Source: an uncultured Rhodospirillales bacterium
GTDB lineage: Bacteria; Pseudomonadota; Alphaproteobacteria; Azospirillales; Azospirillaceae
NCBI GenBank assembly: GCA_903931735.1
Contig: CAIZDL010000065.1
Span: 1-64,000, forward strand
Reading direction: 5' to 3'
DNA length: 64,000 bases
Positions 34,082 through 44,887 of this stretch are shown in pieces. The notes below the pieces were generated by a model, which saw only the letters and a program-made list of their open reading frames with translations, was not told the DNA's origin and searched no databases. The number at the start of each line of letters is the position of its first letter. Position 1 is the stretch's first letter. The translations under genes and the position numbers were made by a program.

Positions 34082-36312
34082 GGCGAGCGCTCTGTGGTTT
34101 GGGTGCCGATAAACGTATTGACGGCGCGCAGGAGGTCCCCAAGGGTGACGATATCCCGGTGGCGCAGCAGATCGATTTGAGCCAGCAGGACCGCCGCGGT
34201 GATCAGGCTGTCGCCAAGCGCGGTGTGGCGGTCGATGGCTGAAATGCCAAGCTGGCTGGCGAGGCCGTCGAGAGAGTGATCGGCCTCCCGTCCTTGAAGC
34301 ATCATCGAGATCAGCGAGGTATCGATCACCGGGTTTGGCAGTCCCCCGCCATCGGCCGCGCCCGCGCGCAGCAAGGGCAGATCAAGGGCCGCATGGTGGC
34401 TGACCAGCACAGCGCCGCCAGCAAAGCCTTTGAACGTGGGCAGCACGGCATCGATTCCCGGTTGGTCGCTCACCTGTTGATCGGAAATGCCGTGCCGGGC
34501 GGTGGCCTCTGGCGGAATCGGGCGGTCGGGATTGACCAGCGTTTGGAAGGGCTCGCCAATCAATATCCGCCGGTTTGCGATCCGAACGGCAGCGATGGCG
34601 ATGATTTTGTCGGGGTTGGCCGGGGCGGGGTTGCACGGGGCCGTGTTGGCGGGATCGGGGCCGGTGGTTTCGGTATCAAACACCACGTAGGTCAGGGTGC
34701 CGAGGGGTGTCGACAGGCCCGGTGTGTCGTCAAGCTCGGATTTCAGCACCGTAAAGTCGATGGCCTCAACCGGAATGGCGCGGCGCGGCGCAGTCTTGAC
34801 GGTGGGCGCGAGGTTGCCGAGCGCGGGGGGCAGCGGCAGGCGCAGGCGGGCGCGACCATCCGGCCGGCTTTCGCTCCAAAAGTCGCTGCGATGGTGGCGC
34901 AGGACATCGCCAACCGTAAGGCCGCCCAGGGTGGCAGGCAGGGGATCGGCCTTCCAGTGCTCGATGATGCTCCCCGGGATTGCGGCGCCGGTCCAGATCA
35001 GATCGAGGTAGATCCAGCGGGCGGCGGGCTCGGCGGAAAGGTCAAACTCGGTGGCGCCGTTGGTCTTGGTAATCCGTTCGATAAGGTGATCGATCAAGAC
35101 CGCAAGGCTAAAGCTATCCCCATGGAGCCGGCAGGGAATGCCGGTTGGAGTGAGGGTAACACCGCGATGGACAGAGACCCGGTGGCAGACCAATTCGATC
35201 AAGGTTAGTGAACGCAAATCGTTCATCGGCCAGCTACCAGTGATGGTGGCCCGGTATTGCTCGCCAATTTGTTCCAGATGGCGGGTAAGTGTCGCGCATT
35301 CGGTGCGCATGGCCTCTTCGAAGGCGCGCAGTTGGCCGATTTCGAGGTCTGGGCAGGTGTCGAGGGTTTCCATCACCGCGCGCAAGTTTCCGAGCGGGGT
35401 GCGCAAGTCTTCGGTGGTGGCGCGCAGCAGCGCGTCGCGGCGGCCAAGGGCGGCCAACTCGCGGGTCGCGTCGGTGAAGGTCAGCACGTAGCCGGTGACG
35501 GTGCAATTGTTGATCACCGGACCGGCGCCTTTGATAACGCCATCGTGGAAGACCAAGCTCATCCGGCCGTCGAGCATAATGCGCCCGTCGGGGGTGCCGC
35601 CGATGAACCGGCCGGCATCGCTGTCGGCATATCCGGCTTGGATGCCGGCCTGGCGAATCAGCCGCTCCAGGGTGTGGCGAACCGGGTCCACCAGCATCAC
35701 CGAAATGAGCGCTGTGCCGGGCCGAAGCTCGGGTGTGCCGCCAGCGTGCTTGGGTTGGAGCAGCTCATAGGCGGCCCGGTTGTGCAACGTTACGTGGTGA
35801 CGGATGGTGCAGACCAGCACCCCCTCGTGGAGGTCTTGGAGGATTGCGGAAAGCCGGGTGCTGGTCTCGGCACTTTCTGCCTCGGCCTTGGCGCGCGCGT
35901 GTTCGATATCGCGGCGCGCGGTATCCAACTGCTCGGCCAGGGCGTTGACCGCCTCGGGCAGGGGCGATATGTCCGGGTAGTCGTCGGCGTCGATCCTGAG
36001 GATCGCCGGGCCATGACCTGTCAGGTGGTGGGTTTCGCTGGCGAGGCGCTCGATCGGCCGCAACAGGCAGCGATTGACCGAAAACCACAGCCAAGCAACG
36101 GTGCCGATCACCAATCCCGCCAGCAGTGCCCCTTCATGTTGGGCCTGGGGGGCGTTTTCGCCGCTGACCAGCGTGGGGATTAGCGCCGCCGCGACCGAGG
36201 CGGTAACGCCGGTCACCAGGAACAGCAACGCAATGACGCGCCAATTTGTTTGCTCGGGCTCGCCTGTGAGCGGAGCTTCTTCAGGCAGGTCTAATTTGGG
36301 GGGGGCGTGCAT
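34078..36312 (-). CDS. Membrane sensor (HAMP/PAS/degenerate kinase core) fused to a DEDDh exonuclease
   Basis: A 744-residue protein. Two N-terminal membrane helices (VIALLFLVTGVTASVAAALI; LLAGLVIGTVAWLWFSV) lead into a HAMP-like region and coiled coil (AVNALAEQLDTARRDIEHAR). A PAS domain follows (LSAILQDLHEGVLVCTIRHH). Next is a histidine-kinase-like helical pair, RATTEDLRTPLGNLRAVMET, in which the usual phosphoacceptor His before -[DE]-x-x-P is Thr, so it is likely catalytically dead. The C-terminal ~200 residues are a DnaQ-type 3'-5' exonuclease: YVVFDTETTGPDP (Exo I), LVSHHAALDLPLL (Exo II) and DRHTALGDSLITAAVLL (Exo III, with H and D). Upstream is a response-regulator gene, downstream a small membrane protein. 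Confidence 0.88.
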   Translation of the reverse strand: MHAPPKLDLPEEAPLTGEPEQTNWRVIALLFLVTGVTASVAAALIPTLVSGENAPQAQHEGALLAGLVIGTVAWLWFSVNRCLLRPIERLASETHHLTGHGPAILRIDADDYPDISPLPEAVNALAEQLDTARRDIEHARAKAEAESAETSTRLSAILQDLHEGVLVCTIRHHVTLHNRAAYELLQPKHAGGTPELRPGTALISVMLVDPVRHTLERLIRQAGIQAGYADSDAGRFIGGTPDGRIMLDGRMSLVFHDGVIKGAGPVINNCTVTGYVLTFTDATRELAALGRRDALLRATTEDLRTPLGNLRAVMETLDTCPDLEIGQLRAFEEAMRTECATLTRHLEQIGEQYRATITGSWPMNDLRSLTLIELVCHRVSVHRGVTLTPTGIPCRLHGDSFSLAVLIDHLIERITKTNGATEFDLSAEPAARWIYLDLIWTGAAIPGSIIEHWKADPLPATLGGLTVGDVLRHHRSDFWSESRPDGRARLRLPLPPALGNLAPTVKTAPRRAIPVEAIDFTVLKSELDDTPGLSTPLGTLTYVVFDTETTGPDPANTAPCNPAPANPDKIIAIAAVRIANRRILIGEPFQTLVNPDRPIPPEATARHGISDQQVSDQPGIDAVLPTFKGFAGGAVLVSHHAALDLPLLRAGAADGGGLPNPVIDTSLISMMLQGREADHSLDGLASQLGISAIDRHTALGDSLITAAVLLAQIDLLRHRDIVTLGDLLRAVNTFIGTQTTERSP

Positions 36313-36359
36313 ACCGCAGCTTACTCCGGCGGCCGATGCCTCGTTTTTGGGGCTGGTGC

Positions 36360-36740
36360 CTAGGCCGGCTCTTCGACTGTGAGGTATTTGCGGACGGTGC
36401 TGACCAGATCTCGTGTGGAAAATGGCTTGGTAATATAATCGGTAGCCCCGAGCGCCATGCCTTTTTCCCGTTCAACGTCGCGACTCTTGGCGGTCAGCAT
36501 AATGATCGGCAGGTCTTTGTAGGCGGGATTGGCCCGGATCGTTTGGCAGACATCGAATCCGTCTCGTTTGGGCATCATCGCATCGAGCAAAATCAGACTC
36601 GGAGTCGATTCTTCTAGTGCAAAAATAGCTTCCTCACCGTCGCGCGCAACACGAACCACAAATCCGGCTTTTTGCAGAAGTACCTGCAACGACAATAAAA
36701 TGCTGGGCTCGTCGTCAGCAACCAAAATAGTGGGTTTCAT
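36360..36740 (-). CDS. Single-domain CheY-like response regulator
   Basis: A 126-residue receiver domain with no output domain. The acidic pocket is TILVADDEPSILLSLQ, the phosphoacceptor Asp is in LILLDAMMPKRDGFDV, the conserved Thr/Ser is in IIMLTAKSRD, and the Lys is in TDYITKPFSTRDLV. It is 47 bases upstream of the sensor-exonuclease gene on the same strand, so they probably share a transcript, and it could interact with that protein's degenerate kinase core. It is divergent from mamX, with 309 bases between start codons. Confidence 0.92.
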   Translation of the reverse strand: MKPTILVADDEPSILLSLQVLLQKAGFVVRVARDGEEAIFALEESTPSLILLDAMMPKRDGFDVCQTIRANPAYKDLPIIMLTAKSRDVEREKGMALGATDYITKPFSTRDLVSTVRKYLTVEEPA

Positions 36741-37049
36741 GGCGTGTTTCCCCTAGGAATCTCTTTTTTAACCGGTCCTTCAACCGACCAGCTTGATTTT
36801 TAAGGTTATATGCCGAAGCGTTCGGCAACCTGTGAGTGACAGGTTGGCCTTCGCCCACACATTGCCAAGGTATGTCTAGCAACTTTACAAAATAATGGCA
36901 ACCTTGCCGGCCCGTCGTTTTGCGGTATGGTGCTAACTCGTTTTGCTGGCGTTGATTTTCCGCGCCGCTGGACAGAACCGGGTCGGCTGGTCTATACGGC
37001 TGGGGTGCGCGGGTGGGCGGCGAATCGGCAAAACTTTATTGGCGTTGGC
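36741..37049. promoter_or_regulatory. Divergent intergenic region upstream of mamX
   Basis: 309 bases, visibly more AT-rich than most of the window. Two adjacent perfect palindromes are present: GCCGAA-GCG-TTCGGC (36812-36826) and AACCTGT-GAGTG-ACAGGTT (36827-36845). They could be operators or an attenuator-like hairpin pair. An open frame continues 41 codons upstream of the chosen mamX ATG, but it lacks a ribosome site and family similarity. No consensus promoter could be assigned with confidence. Confidence 0.45.
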
Positions 37050-37868
37050 ATGAAAATCAAGCTTCCCGAGCGGCAGGACTTGGCAGCCTGGATCATGGCG
37101 CTGGGTGTCGTCTTTGGTATGGCGATGTTTTTGACTGCGGTGTTCAACGGCAATCCGTGGAATGATCACACCTATGCCAAGGCGTCTCCGATTATCGCCG
37201 GGATGCCCGGGCCGCATCGCGATGGCCGCGAAAAGATGATTTGTTCGAGTTGCCATATTGTGGTTCCGGCCAAGCAGGTTGCGGGACCGGCGACGTGGCG
37301 TTTGCCCATTGTTCAGGGCACCAAGGCCCCGCATGTCGATGGCCGGGAGAAGGTGGCCTGTGCCACCTGCCACACTATTTTGGTGAAAGACACGGCGGCT
37401 GCCGCAACCGGCGCGCGTCTTCAGCCCACTCAAAAGGTGGGGGCTGCGTCGCCGAAGGTGGTAACCGTTGCGCTTCCCGTCGATCCCGTTGGGGCGCCGC
37501 CCGAACAGATTCTCTCTCCTGAGGCTCATGAGTGGTTTGTTGCTTATAGATTTCAGGGCAATGTTAAGCGCGTCTCGGGGACCGGCAGTCAAACTGTTTG
37601 GGGCGATGTGTATATTCTGGTCGATGATGGCATCAATGACCCGAGTTGGATCGATTTGGCGCCGCGTTTATTTTTACAATCTGGCGGCTGTTACGTTCGG
37701 CCCGGCATGTTTGTTAAAGGCACAGCCTATCGGGACCCAAATGGCGGGCCCGGCAGTCTTGGCTATGCAAAAAGTATTATGGTAAACGGCGAGTTGTGCG
37801 CTTTGCGTGACTCTCACCTTAACGGTTTGTGGGAAGACGCAGGGGGAGCCGATGTCGAAGAACCTTGA
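37050..37868 (+). CDS. mamX: MamX-like magnetochrome protein (two c-type haem sites)
   Basis: About 272 residues, close to the length I recall for magnetospirillum MamX. One N-terminal membrane helix (LAAWIMALGVVFGMAMFLTAV) anchors the protein. Two tandem magnetochrome motifs follow: PIIAGMPGPHRDGREKM then CSSCH (residues 65-69), and PIVQGTKAPHVDGREKV then CATCH (104-108). The remaining ~160 residues form a non-haem C-terminal domain (EAHEWFVAYRFQGNVKRVSG, FVKGTAYRDPNGGPGSLGYA). Magnetochrome domains are known from magnetosome proteins MamE, MamP, MamT and MamX, where they are thought to set the Fe(II)/Fe(III) balance for magnetite. mamZ overlaps its 3' end by 17 bases. The start is chosen to give the short basic N-terminus; its ribosome site is weak. 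Confidence 0.88.
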   Translation: MKIKLPERQDLAAWIMALGVVFGMAMFLTAVFNGNPWNDHTYAKASPIIAGMPGPHRDGREKMICSSCHIVVPAKQVAGPATWRLPIVQGTKAPHVDGREKVACATCHTILVKDTAAAATGARLQPTQKVGAASPKVVTVALPVDPVGAPPEQILSPEAHEWFVAYRFQGNVKRVSGTGSQTVWGDVYILVDDGINDPSWIDLAPRLFLQSGGCYVRPGMFVKGTAYRDPNGGPGSLGYAKSIMVNGELCALRDSHLNGLWEDAGGADVEEP

Positions 37869-39894
37869 GACAAAGGGGGAGGTTCCCCCCCGCGCTTTTG
37901 GCCGGTTGCAGTGGAATACGGTCTACTTTTTATCGTGCGCCAGTGCGTTGGTTGCTGCGATTACGATCGGTATTCAGCCATTGTTGCTGGATACGGTGTT
38001 TTGGATCGCTTTTGAAAAAGAGGGGGCGATCAACGCCGACATACAAGTATTCGCTGAAATCGTCTCGATACTTGGGGTCGGCTGGTTTGGGTTAATGTCG
38101 GATCGGATCGGGCGGCGTCCCATAATATTGGGTGGGTTTCTGGCAATATGCGCCGGGACGGTCTTATCGCTTTTCAGTCTAAAAATCGGGTTGACGGTCG
38201 GCACCGGGGCGCTCGCGCTGCTTTATGTCACCCGCGCGCTGATATCGGGCGGCGCTGACGCGGTTCAGCTTGAACTATCAACTTTGGCCGGCGATGTTTC
38301 GGAATTTCACAATAGGCCGAGGTTGCTGACCGACGTGATCTTCATGATGGTGTTCGGGGGAACGGTCCTTACCGCAATCATTATGCAAGTGGCCGAGCAA
38401 AAGGGCGGCATCGCCGTTATTGTGGCCTTCCCGCTGTTGGTCGGGGTCTGCGGCTATGTCATGTCCCGAAATAATTTATTTGATGTTCTGGACAAAAACT
38501 TGAGTGGTGGGAGTCCGTTGCGGCATGTTTTTCACTTTGTAAGTAAAGACCCGCGGATGCAGCTCGCCTTCGTCGCGACATTTTACACCCGCGCCGACGT
38601 GATTATTATTAGTTTGTTTTATACCCTCTGGTGCATTTCGGTCTCCGATATCGTTGGTGTGACACGGTTATATGCGGCCACTCACGCCGCCGTGATGATC
38701 GGGATGTTGGGCGCGAGCGTTTTGGCCTCGATCCCGATGTGGAAGTTGGTGATCGAGCGTCAAAGCCGGATTTCGGCAATCGGGGCCAGCTTATCGATCG
38801 CCGGCATCGGGTATCTTCTGTTCGGCTCATTTTCGAACCCGTTCAATTGGTTTTTGGTTTTGCCGATGATCTTGATTGGCATCGGTCATGCCGGCTGCAC
38901 CGTGACGTTGCAAGTGTTGACAGTCGATATGGCGCCAAAGCGGATGCTTGGGGCCGTGCTGGGCATGGCTTATTTAACCGGCGGTGCCGGAATCATTATG
39001 TTGACGCAAAGCAGCGGTTACTATTTTGACGCAGTTGGTCCGCGTGCTCCCTTTATGCTGATGGGAACAGCCAAATTATTGGTAACACTCTTCGCGAGCT
39101 GGTTGATTTTGAACGGGATCGATGAAACCAATGAACATTGCATGAAAGGGAACCGAAAGGTCGACTGGAAACCGTTGGTCTTTCTGACCGCCTCCTTGCC
39201 ATTTGTTTGGTTATTGGGGCGGTTTCTGGTTGGTGGCTATATGATCGGGCCGTCTCTCACCGAAACTCCGGTTGGTTTCATAAATCGTTATCTCGGTGAC
39301 TGGGCATTCACTTTCTTGATTATTTCGCTGGCTATGCGCCCGGTCCAAGAAATAACCCGGATCAGCGTGCTCGCCCGATACCGGAGGATGATTGGCCTTT
39401 ATGCGTTTTTCTATGCGGTGCTCCATGTTATTGCCTTCGTGGCGCTGGAGTGGGCATTTAACCTTGATGACATGATACTGGATATCTATAAGCGCCCCTT
39501 TATTATTCTGGGCTTGATTTCGTTTATGTTGTTGGTGCCTCTGGCTGTAACGTCGACCAATGCTCAAATCAAGCGGATTGGCGGCAAGCGTTGGAAGCAA
39601 TTGCATCGATCTGTGTATGCGATTAACATTATGATTGCGTTGCACTTTATTTTTGCTGCCAACCACGAGAATGGCGAACCCTACGTTTACGCCGGAATTG
39701 TTTTGATCCTGATTTTGTATAGGACCAAGTTTTCTGAGAAACTGCCCTGGGCAACCGCCATCGTGGCCCTTCTGAAGGCGGCGAAAGAGGGGCTGGGATC
39801 TCGGAAATGCGGCGAGTGCCCCGCCAATCTTGGCGATATGTCGGAAGCAAAGAGCTGTGCCGGACCCTGCACCAAGATCTCGATCCCTCGCTGA
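37852..39894 (+). CDS. mamZ: MamZ-like MFS transporter fused to ferric-reductase (YedZ/MsrQ-like) domain
   Basis: About 680 residues from ATG 37852, which has GGGGGAG at ideal spacing and overlaps mamX. The N-terminal ~420 residues form an MFS transporter, with the loop motif GLMSDRIGRRPIILGG and the helix-rich core (ALLYVTRALISGGADAVQLE). The C-terminal ~230 residues form a ferric-reductase-like/YedZ-type haem membrane domain: RYLGDWAFTFLIISLAMRPV, RRMIGLYAFFYAVLHVIAFV, DIYKRPFIILGLISFMLLVP and RWKQLHRSVYAINIMIALHF, with histidines placed as in MsrQ. This fusion is the described architecture of MamZ, which works with MamX and MamH in redox control of magnetite formation in Magnetospirillum gryphiswaldense. 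The C-terminus ends in an unusual Cys cluster (RKCGECPANLGDMSEAKSC). Confidence 0.9.
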   Translation: MSKNLETKGEVPPRAFGRLQWNTVYFLSCASALVAAITIGIQPLLLDTVFWIAFEKEGAINADIQVFAEIVSILGVGWFGLMSDRIGRRPIILGGFLAICAGTVLSLFSLKIGLTVGTGALALLYVTRALISGGADAVQLELSTLAGDVSEFHNRPRLLTDVIFMMVFGGTVLTAIIMQVAEQKGGIAVIVAFPLLVGVCGYVMSRNNLFDVLDKNLSGGSPLRHVFHFVSKDPRMQLAFVATFYTRADVIIISLFYTLWCISVSDIVGVTRLYAATHAAVMIGMLGASVLASIPMWKLVIERQSRISAIGASLSIAGIGYLLFGSFSNPFNWFLVLPMILIGIGHAGCTVTLQVLTVDMAPKRMLGAVLGMAYLTGGAGIIMLTQSSGYYFDAVGPRAPFMLMGTAKLLVTLFASWLILNGIDETNEHCMKGNRKVDWKPLVFLTASLPFVWLLGRFLVGGYMIGPSLTETPVGFINRYLGDWAFTFLIISLAMRPVQEITRISVLARYRRMIGLYAFFYAVLHVIAFVALEWAFNLDDMILDIYKRPFIILGLISFMLLVPLAVTSTNAQIKRIGGKRWKQLHRSVYAINIMIALHFIFAANHENGEPYVYAGIVLILILYRTKFSEKLPWATAIVALLKAAKEGLGSRKCGECPANLGDMSEAKSCAGPCTKISIPR

Positions 39895-39915
39895 CCTGCT
39901 CCTCGGTTCTCGCTC

Positions 39916-39972
39916 GGGTTCCGACTCCGACGGACCGTTCCGTCCGGTCGGAGTCGGAACCCTAGCTTTTTC
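39916..39972 (+). terminator. Very strong terminator after mamZ
   Basis: Perfect 16-bp stem GGGTTCCGACTCCGAC / GTCGGAGTCGGAACCC (39916-39931 and 39947-39962), with further pairing inside the loop, followed by TAGCTTTTTCT. It ends the mamXZ transcript. Confidence 0.9.
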
Positions 39973-40403
39973 TAAATGTTGTGTTGTTCCCGAGACACGA
40001 TCATTGGGAATGAAGCGCCTCGGTCACAACACGAGGAGAAGATGCCGAGGGGCATGTGGGAGTGATGCTCCGGTTGGCTCGATAAGAGATATTCGCTCGT
40101 GAATAACCGGCATCAAACGGGGGCACAACACAGTGCCCAGCCAAATCCGCACCGCTCATCGAGGCGCGCGACCATTTGATTGCGCAAATTGTAGCGGAAA
40201 ACGGGGTATCTTGCCCCAAATGCGACCTCTGCCGCGAAGGAGGGCCGCTGACCTAAAGACGAACCGTGGGGCACGCGCGGGCGCCTCGCCACCCAAACAA
40301 TGGCAGCCTAGCTGCCCCGCGCCGCCTCGCCACAAATGGTTCTACCAAACACGAACGGAACCCGACCCCCAAACCCTGTAAGGAGTTCGGGGCAGTATTT
40401 ACG
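39973..40403. other. Non-coding stretch between mamXZ and the ATP synthase operon
   Basis: About 430 bases without a supported gene. The track ORFs here lack ribosome sites and family motifs. CCCGACCCCC / GGAGTTCGGG (40361-40391) can form a hairpin just past the atpC stop and may be its weak terminator. No transposase remnant, tRNA or flanking direct repeat was found. Confidence 0.5.
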
Positions 40404-40823
40404 TCAATGCCCAGAATTATCGTCCAGGATTGCGATCAGTTTTGCCTGGGCTATTCCCAGATTGGTCAGAGCTTTGACCCGCTCTTCGTCTGTTTTCGCG
40501 TCCTCGACATCTTCACCGAAGTTCTTGATGTCTTGCTCCACCTTGGCCCTGTCAAGATTGGCCACCTTCAGCGCCCCCTCGACCAACACCGTGACGCGCT
40601 CCTCGGTCACCTCGGCAAAGCCGCCGGTGACGAATATTCTATCGGTAACCCGGTTATCCTCATAGGTCACAATCGCCCCGGGGCGAACGGTCGTGATCAT
40701 CGGGACGTGCCCGGCAAGCACACCATAATGCCCCTCGCCGCCAGGGATCACGACCATATCTACCGGTTGTGAGATCAGCAGTTCTTCGGGCGACACCAGC
40801 TCGAATTCAACCTTTTCCGCCAT
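40404..40823 (-). CDS. atpC: ATP synthase F1 epsilon subunit
   Basis: A 139-residue protein. Its N-terminal beta-sandwich carries the family's KVEFELVSPEELLISQPVDM and VVIPGGEGHYGVLAGHVPMI. The C-terminal helical hairpin region contains RVKALTNLGIAQAKLIAIL. It couples the c-ring to the catalytic head as part of the central stalk and can inhibit ATP hydrolysis. The start is taken at the ATG giving MAEKVEFELV. Last gene of the minus-strand atpHAGDC operon. Confidence 0.96.
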   Translation of the reverse strand: MAEKVEFELVSPEELLISQPVDMVVIPGGEGHYGVLAGHVPMITTVRPGAIVTYEDNRVTDRIFVTGGFAEVTEERVTVLVEGALKVANLDRAKVEQDIKNFGEDVEDAKTDEERVKALTNLGIAQAKLIAILDDNSGH

Positions 40824-40837
40824 GGTCCTAATCCTCA

Positions 40838-40863
40838 CCCCTCCCCCAAAACATGGGAGAGGG
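40838..40863 (-). repeat. Hairpin in the atpD-atpC gap
   Basis: CCCTCCCCC / GGGAGAGGG pair across an AAAACAT loop. This C-rich palindrome looks like a dispersed intergenic element found widely in alphaproteobacterial genomes, and may set relative expression or mRNA stability of atpC. Confidence 0.5.
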
Positions 40864-40907
40864 AATATTCAGCAGGCAACGTCTGATTCAGGCTCAAAAA
40901 TCGCCAA

Positions 40908-43302
<2,395 letters not shown>

Positions 43303-43357
43303 ATAAGGCCTTCATTTCACAGGGTTGGCACATCGCTGTCCGAATCCTGATGTCTGC

Positions 43358-44887
43358 TTACACAAACACCTTGGCGAACCCGCCGACGAATGCCTTCAGC
43401 CGCTCTTCGGTGGCCGGTGACAACGCCTTCTCATCACGAATGCTGGTGAGGATGTCAGCGCCCTTCAACCGGATCTCTTCCAGCAGCTTCTTTTCAAAGC
43501 GGTTGATGTCTTCAACCTTGATGCGGTCGAGGAAGCCGCGCACGCCCGCGAAAATCGACACGACCTGCTCTTCAACCGGCAGCGGGCAGAATTGCCCCTG
43601 CTTGAGAAGCTCGGTCAGCCGAACACCGCGCGCCAGCAGGCGTTGGGTGGCCGGGTCGAGGTCCGACGCGAACTGGGCGAAGGCCGCCATTTCGCGGTAT
43701 TGGGCCAGTTCCAGCTTAATCGAGCCCGCGACCTGCTTCATCGCCTTGATCTGCGCCGACGATCCAACGCGGCTGACCGAAAGGCCGACGTTGATGGCGG
43801 GGCGGATGCCGCGATAAAAGAGGGTGGTCTCAAGGAAGATCTGACCGTCGGTAATCGAGATCACGATGGACGGGATGTAAGCGGACACGTCGCCGGCCTG
43901 GGTTTCGATCACCGGCAGCGCGGTCAACGAGCCATTGCCTGCCGCATCGCCCATCTTCGCCGCCCGTTCAAGCAAACGGGAGTGGAGATAGAACACGTCG
44001 CCAGGATAAGCTTCGCGGCCTGGCGGGCGACGCAGCAAGAGCGACATTTGGCGGTAGGAAACGGCCTGCTTCGACAAATCGTCATACACGATCACGGCGT
44101 GCATACCGTTGTCGCGGAAGAACTCGCCCATGGTGCAGCCGGTGTAGGGCGCCAAGAACTGCAACGGCGCCGGCTCGGATGCGGTGGCGGCAACGATGAT
44201 GCTGTATTTAAGGCAGCCGGCATCTTCCAGGGTCTTGACGATCTGGGCGACGGTCGAACGCTTTTGACCGACCGCAACATAGATGCAATAGAGCTTCTTG
44301 CTCTCGTCGGTCCCCTCGTTGACCCCCTTCTGATTGATGAAGGTGTCCAACGCCACTGCGGTCTTGCCGGTCTGACGATCGCCGATGATCAGCTCGCGCT
44401 GGCCGCGCCCGATCGGCACCAGGGCGTCGATCGCCTTGAGGCCGGTCTGCATCGGCTCGTGCACCGACTTGCGTGGAATAATGCCCGGGGCCTTGACGTC
44501 GACGCGCATCCGCTTGACGTCGACCAACGGCCCCTTGCCGTCGATAGGATTGCCAAGAGCGTCGACCACACGGCCGAGCAGGCCCTTGCCGACCGGCACT
44601 TCCACGATGGCGCCGGTCCGCTTAACGGTGTCGCCTTCCTTAATCCCGCGGTCGTCGCCGAAAATGACGCAACCAACGTTATCGGTCTCGAGGTTGAGCG
44701 CCATCCCCTTGATGCCGCCCGGGAACTCGACCATTTCGCCGGCCTGCACATTATCGAGGCCGTAGACGCGCGCGACGCCGTCACCGACGGCCAGCACCTG
44801 GCCAACCTCGGCGACATCCGCCTCGGTCCCGAAATTCGCGATCTGTTGCTTGAGGATCGCGGAGACTTCCGCGGCGCTGATATCCAT
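43358..44887 (-). CDS. atpA: ATP synthase F1 alpha subunit
   Basis: A 509-residue non-catalytic nucleotide-binding subunit. The P-loop is [20 protein letters not shown], and [40 protein letters not shown] and [20 protein letters not shown] are conserved family segments. The arginine finger is in the [19 protein letters not shown] region. Its ATG overlaps the atpH stop by one base (TAATG), indicating translational coupling. Confidence 0.99.
   Translation of the reverse strand: MDISAAEVSAILKQQIANFGTEADVAEVGQVLAVGDGVARVYGLDNVQAGEMVEFPGGIKGMALNLETDNVGCVIFGDDRGIKEGDTVKRTGAIVEVPVGKGLLGRVVDALGNPIDGKGPLVDVKRMRVDVKAPGIIPRKSVHEPMQTGLKAIDALVPIGRGQRELIIGDRQTGKTAVALDTFINQKGVNEGTDESKKLYCIYVAVGQKRSTVAQIVKTLEDAGCLKYSIIVAATASEPAPLQFLAPYTGCTMGEFFRDNGMHAVIVYDDLSKQAVSYRQMSLLLRRPPGREAYPGDVFYLHSRLLERAAKMGDAAGNGSLTALPVIETQAGDVSAYIPSIVISITDGQIFLETTLFYRGIRPAINVGLSVSRVGSSAQIKAMKQVAGSIKLELAQYREMAAFAQFASDLDPATQRLLARGVRLTELLKQGQFCPLPVEEQVVSIFAGVRGFLDRIKVEDINRFEKKLLEEIRLKGADILTSIRDEKALSPATEERLKAFVGGFAKVFV

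Noticed and set aside
36360-36740. Response regulator as the mamXZ regulator
   Set aside because: It has no DNA-binding domain, so it cannot bind the mamX promoter itself; its position in the sensor-exonuclease operon is a better explanation.
40001-40403. Short ORFs in the gap between mamZ and atpC as possible extra magnetosome genes
   Set aside because: No ribosome sites, no membrane or haem motifs, and stop codons interrupt each frame early.
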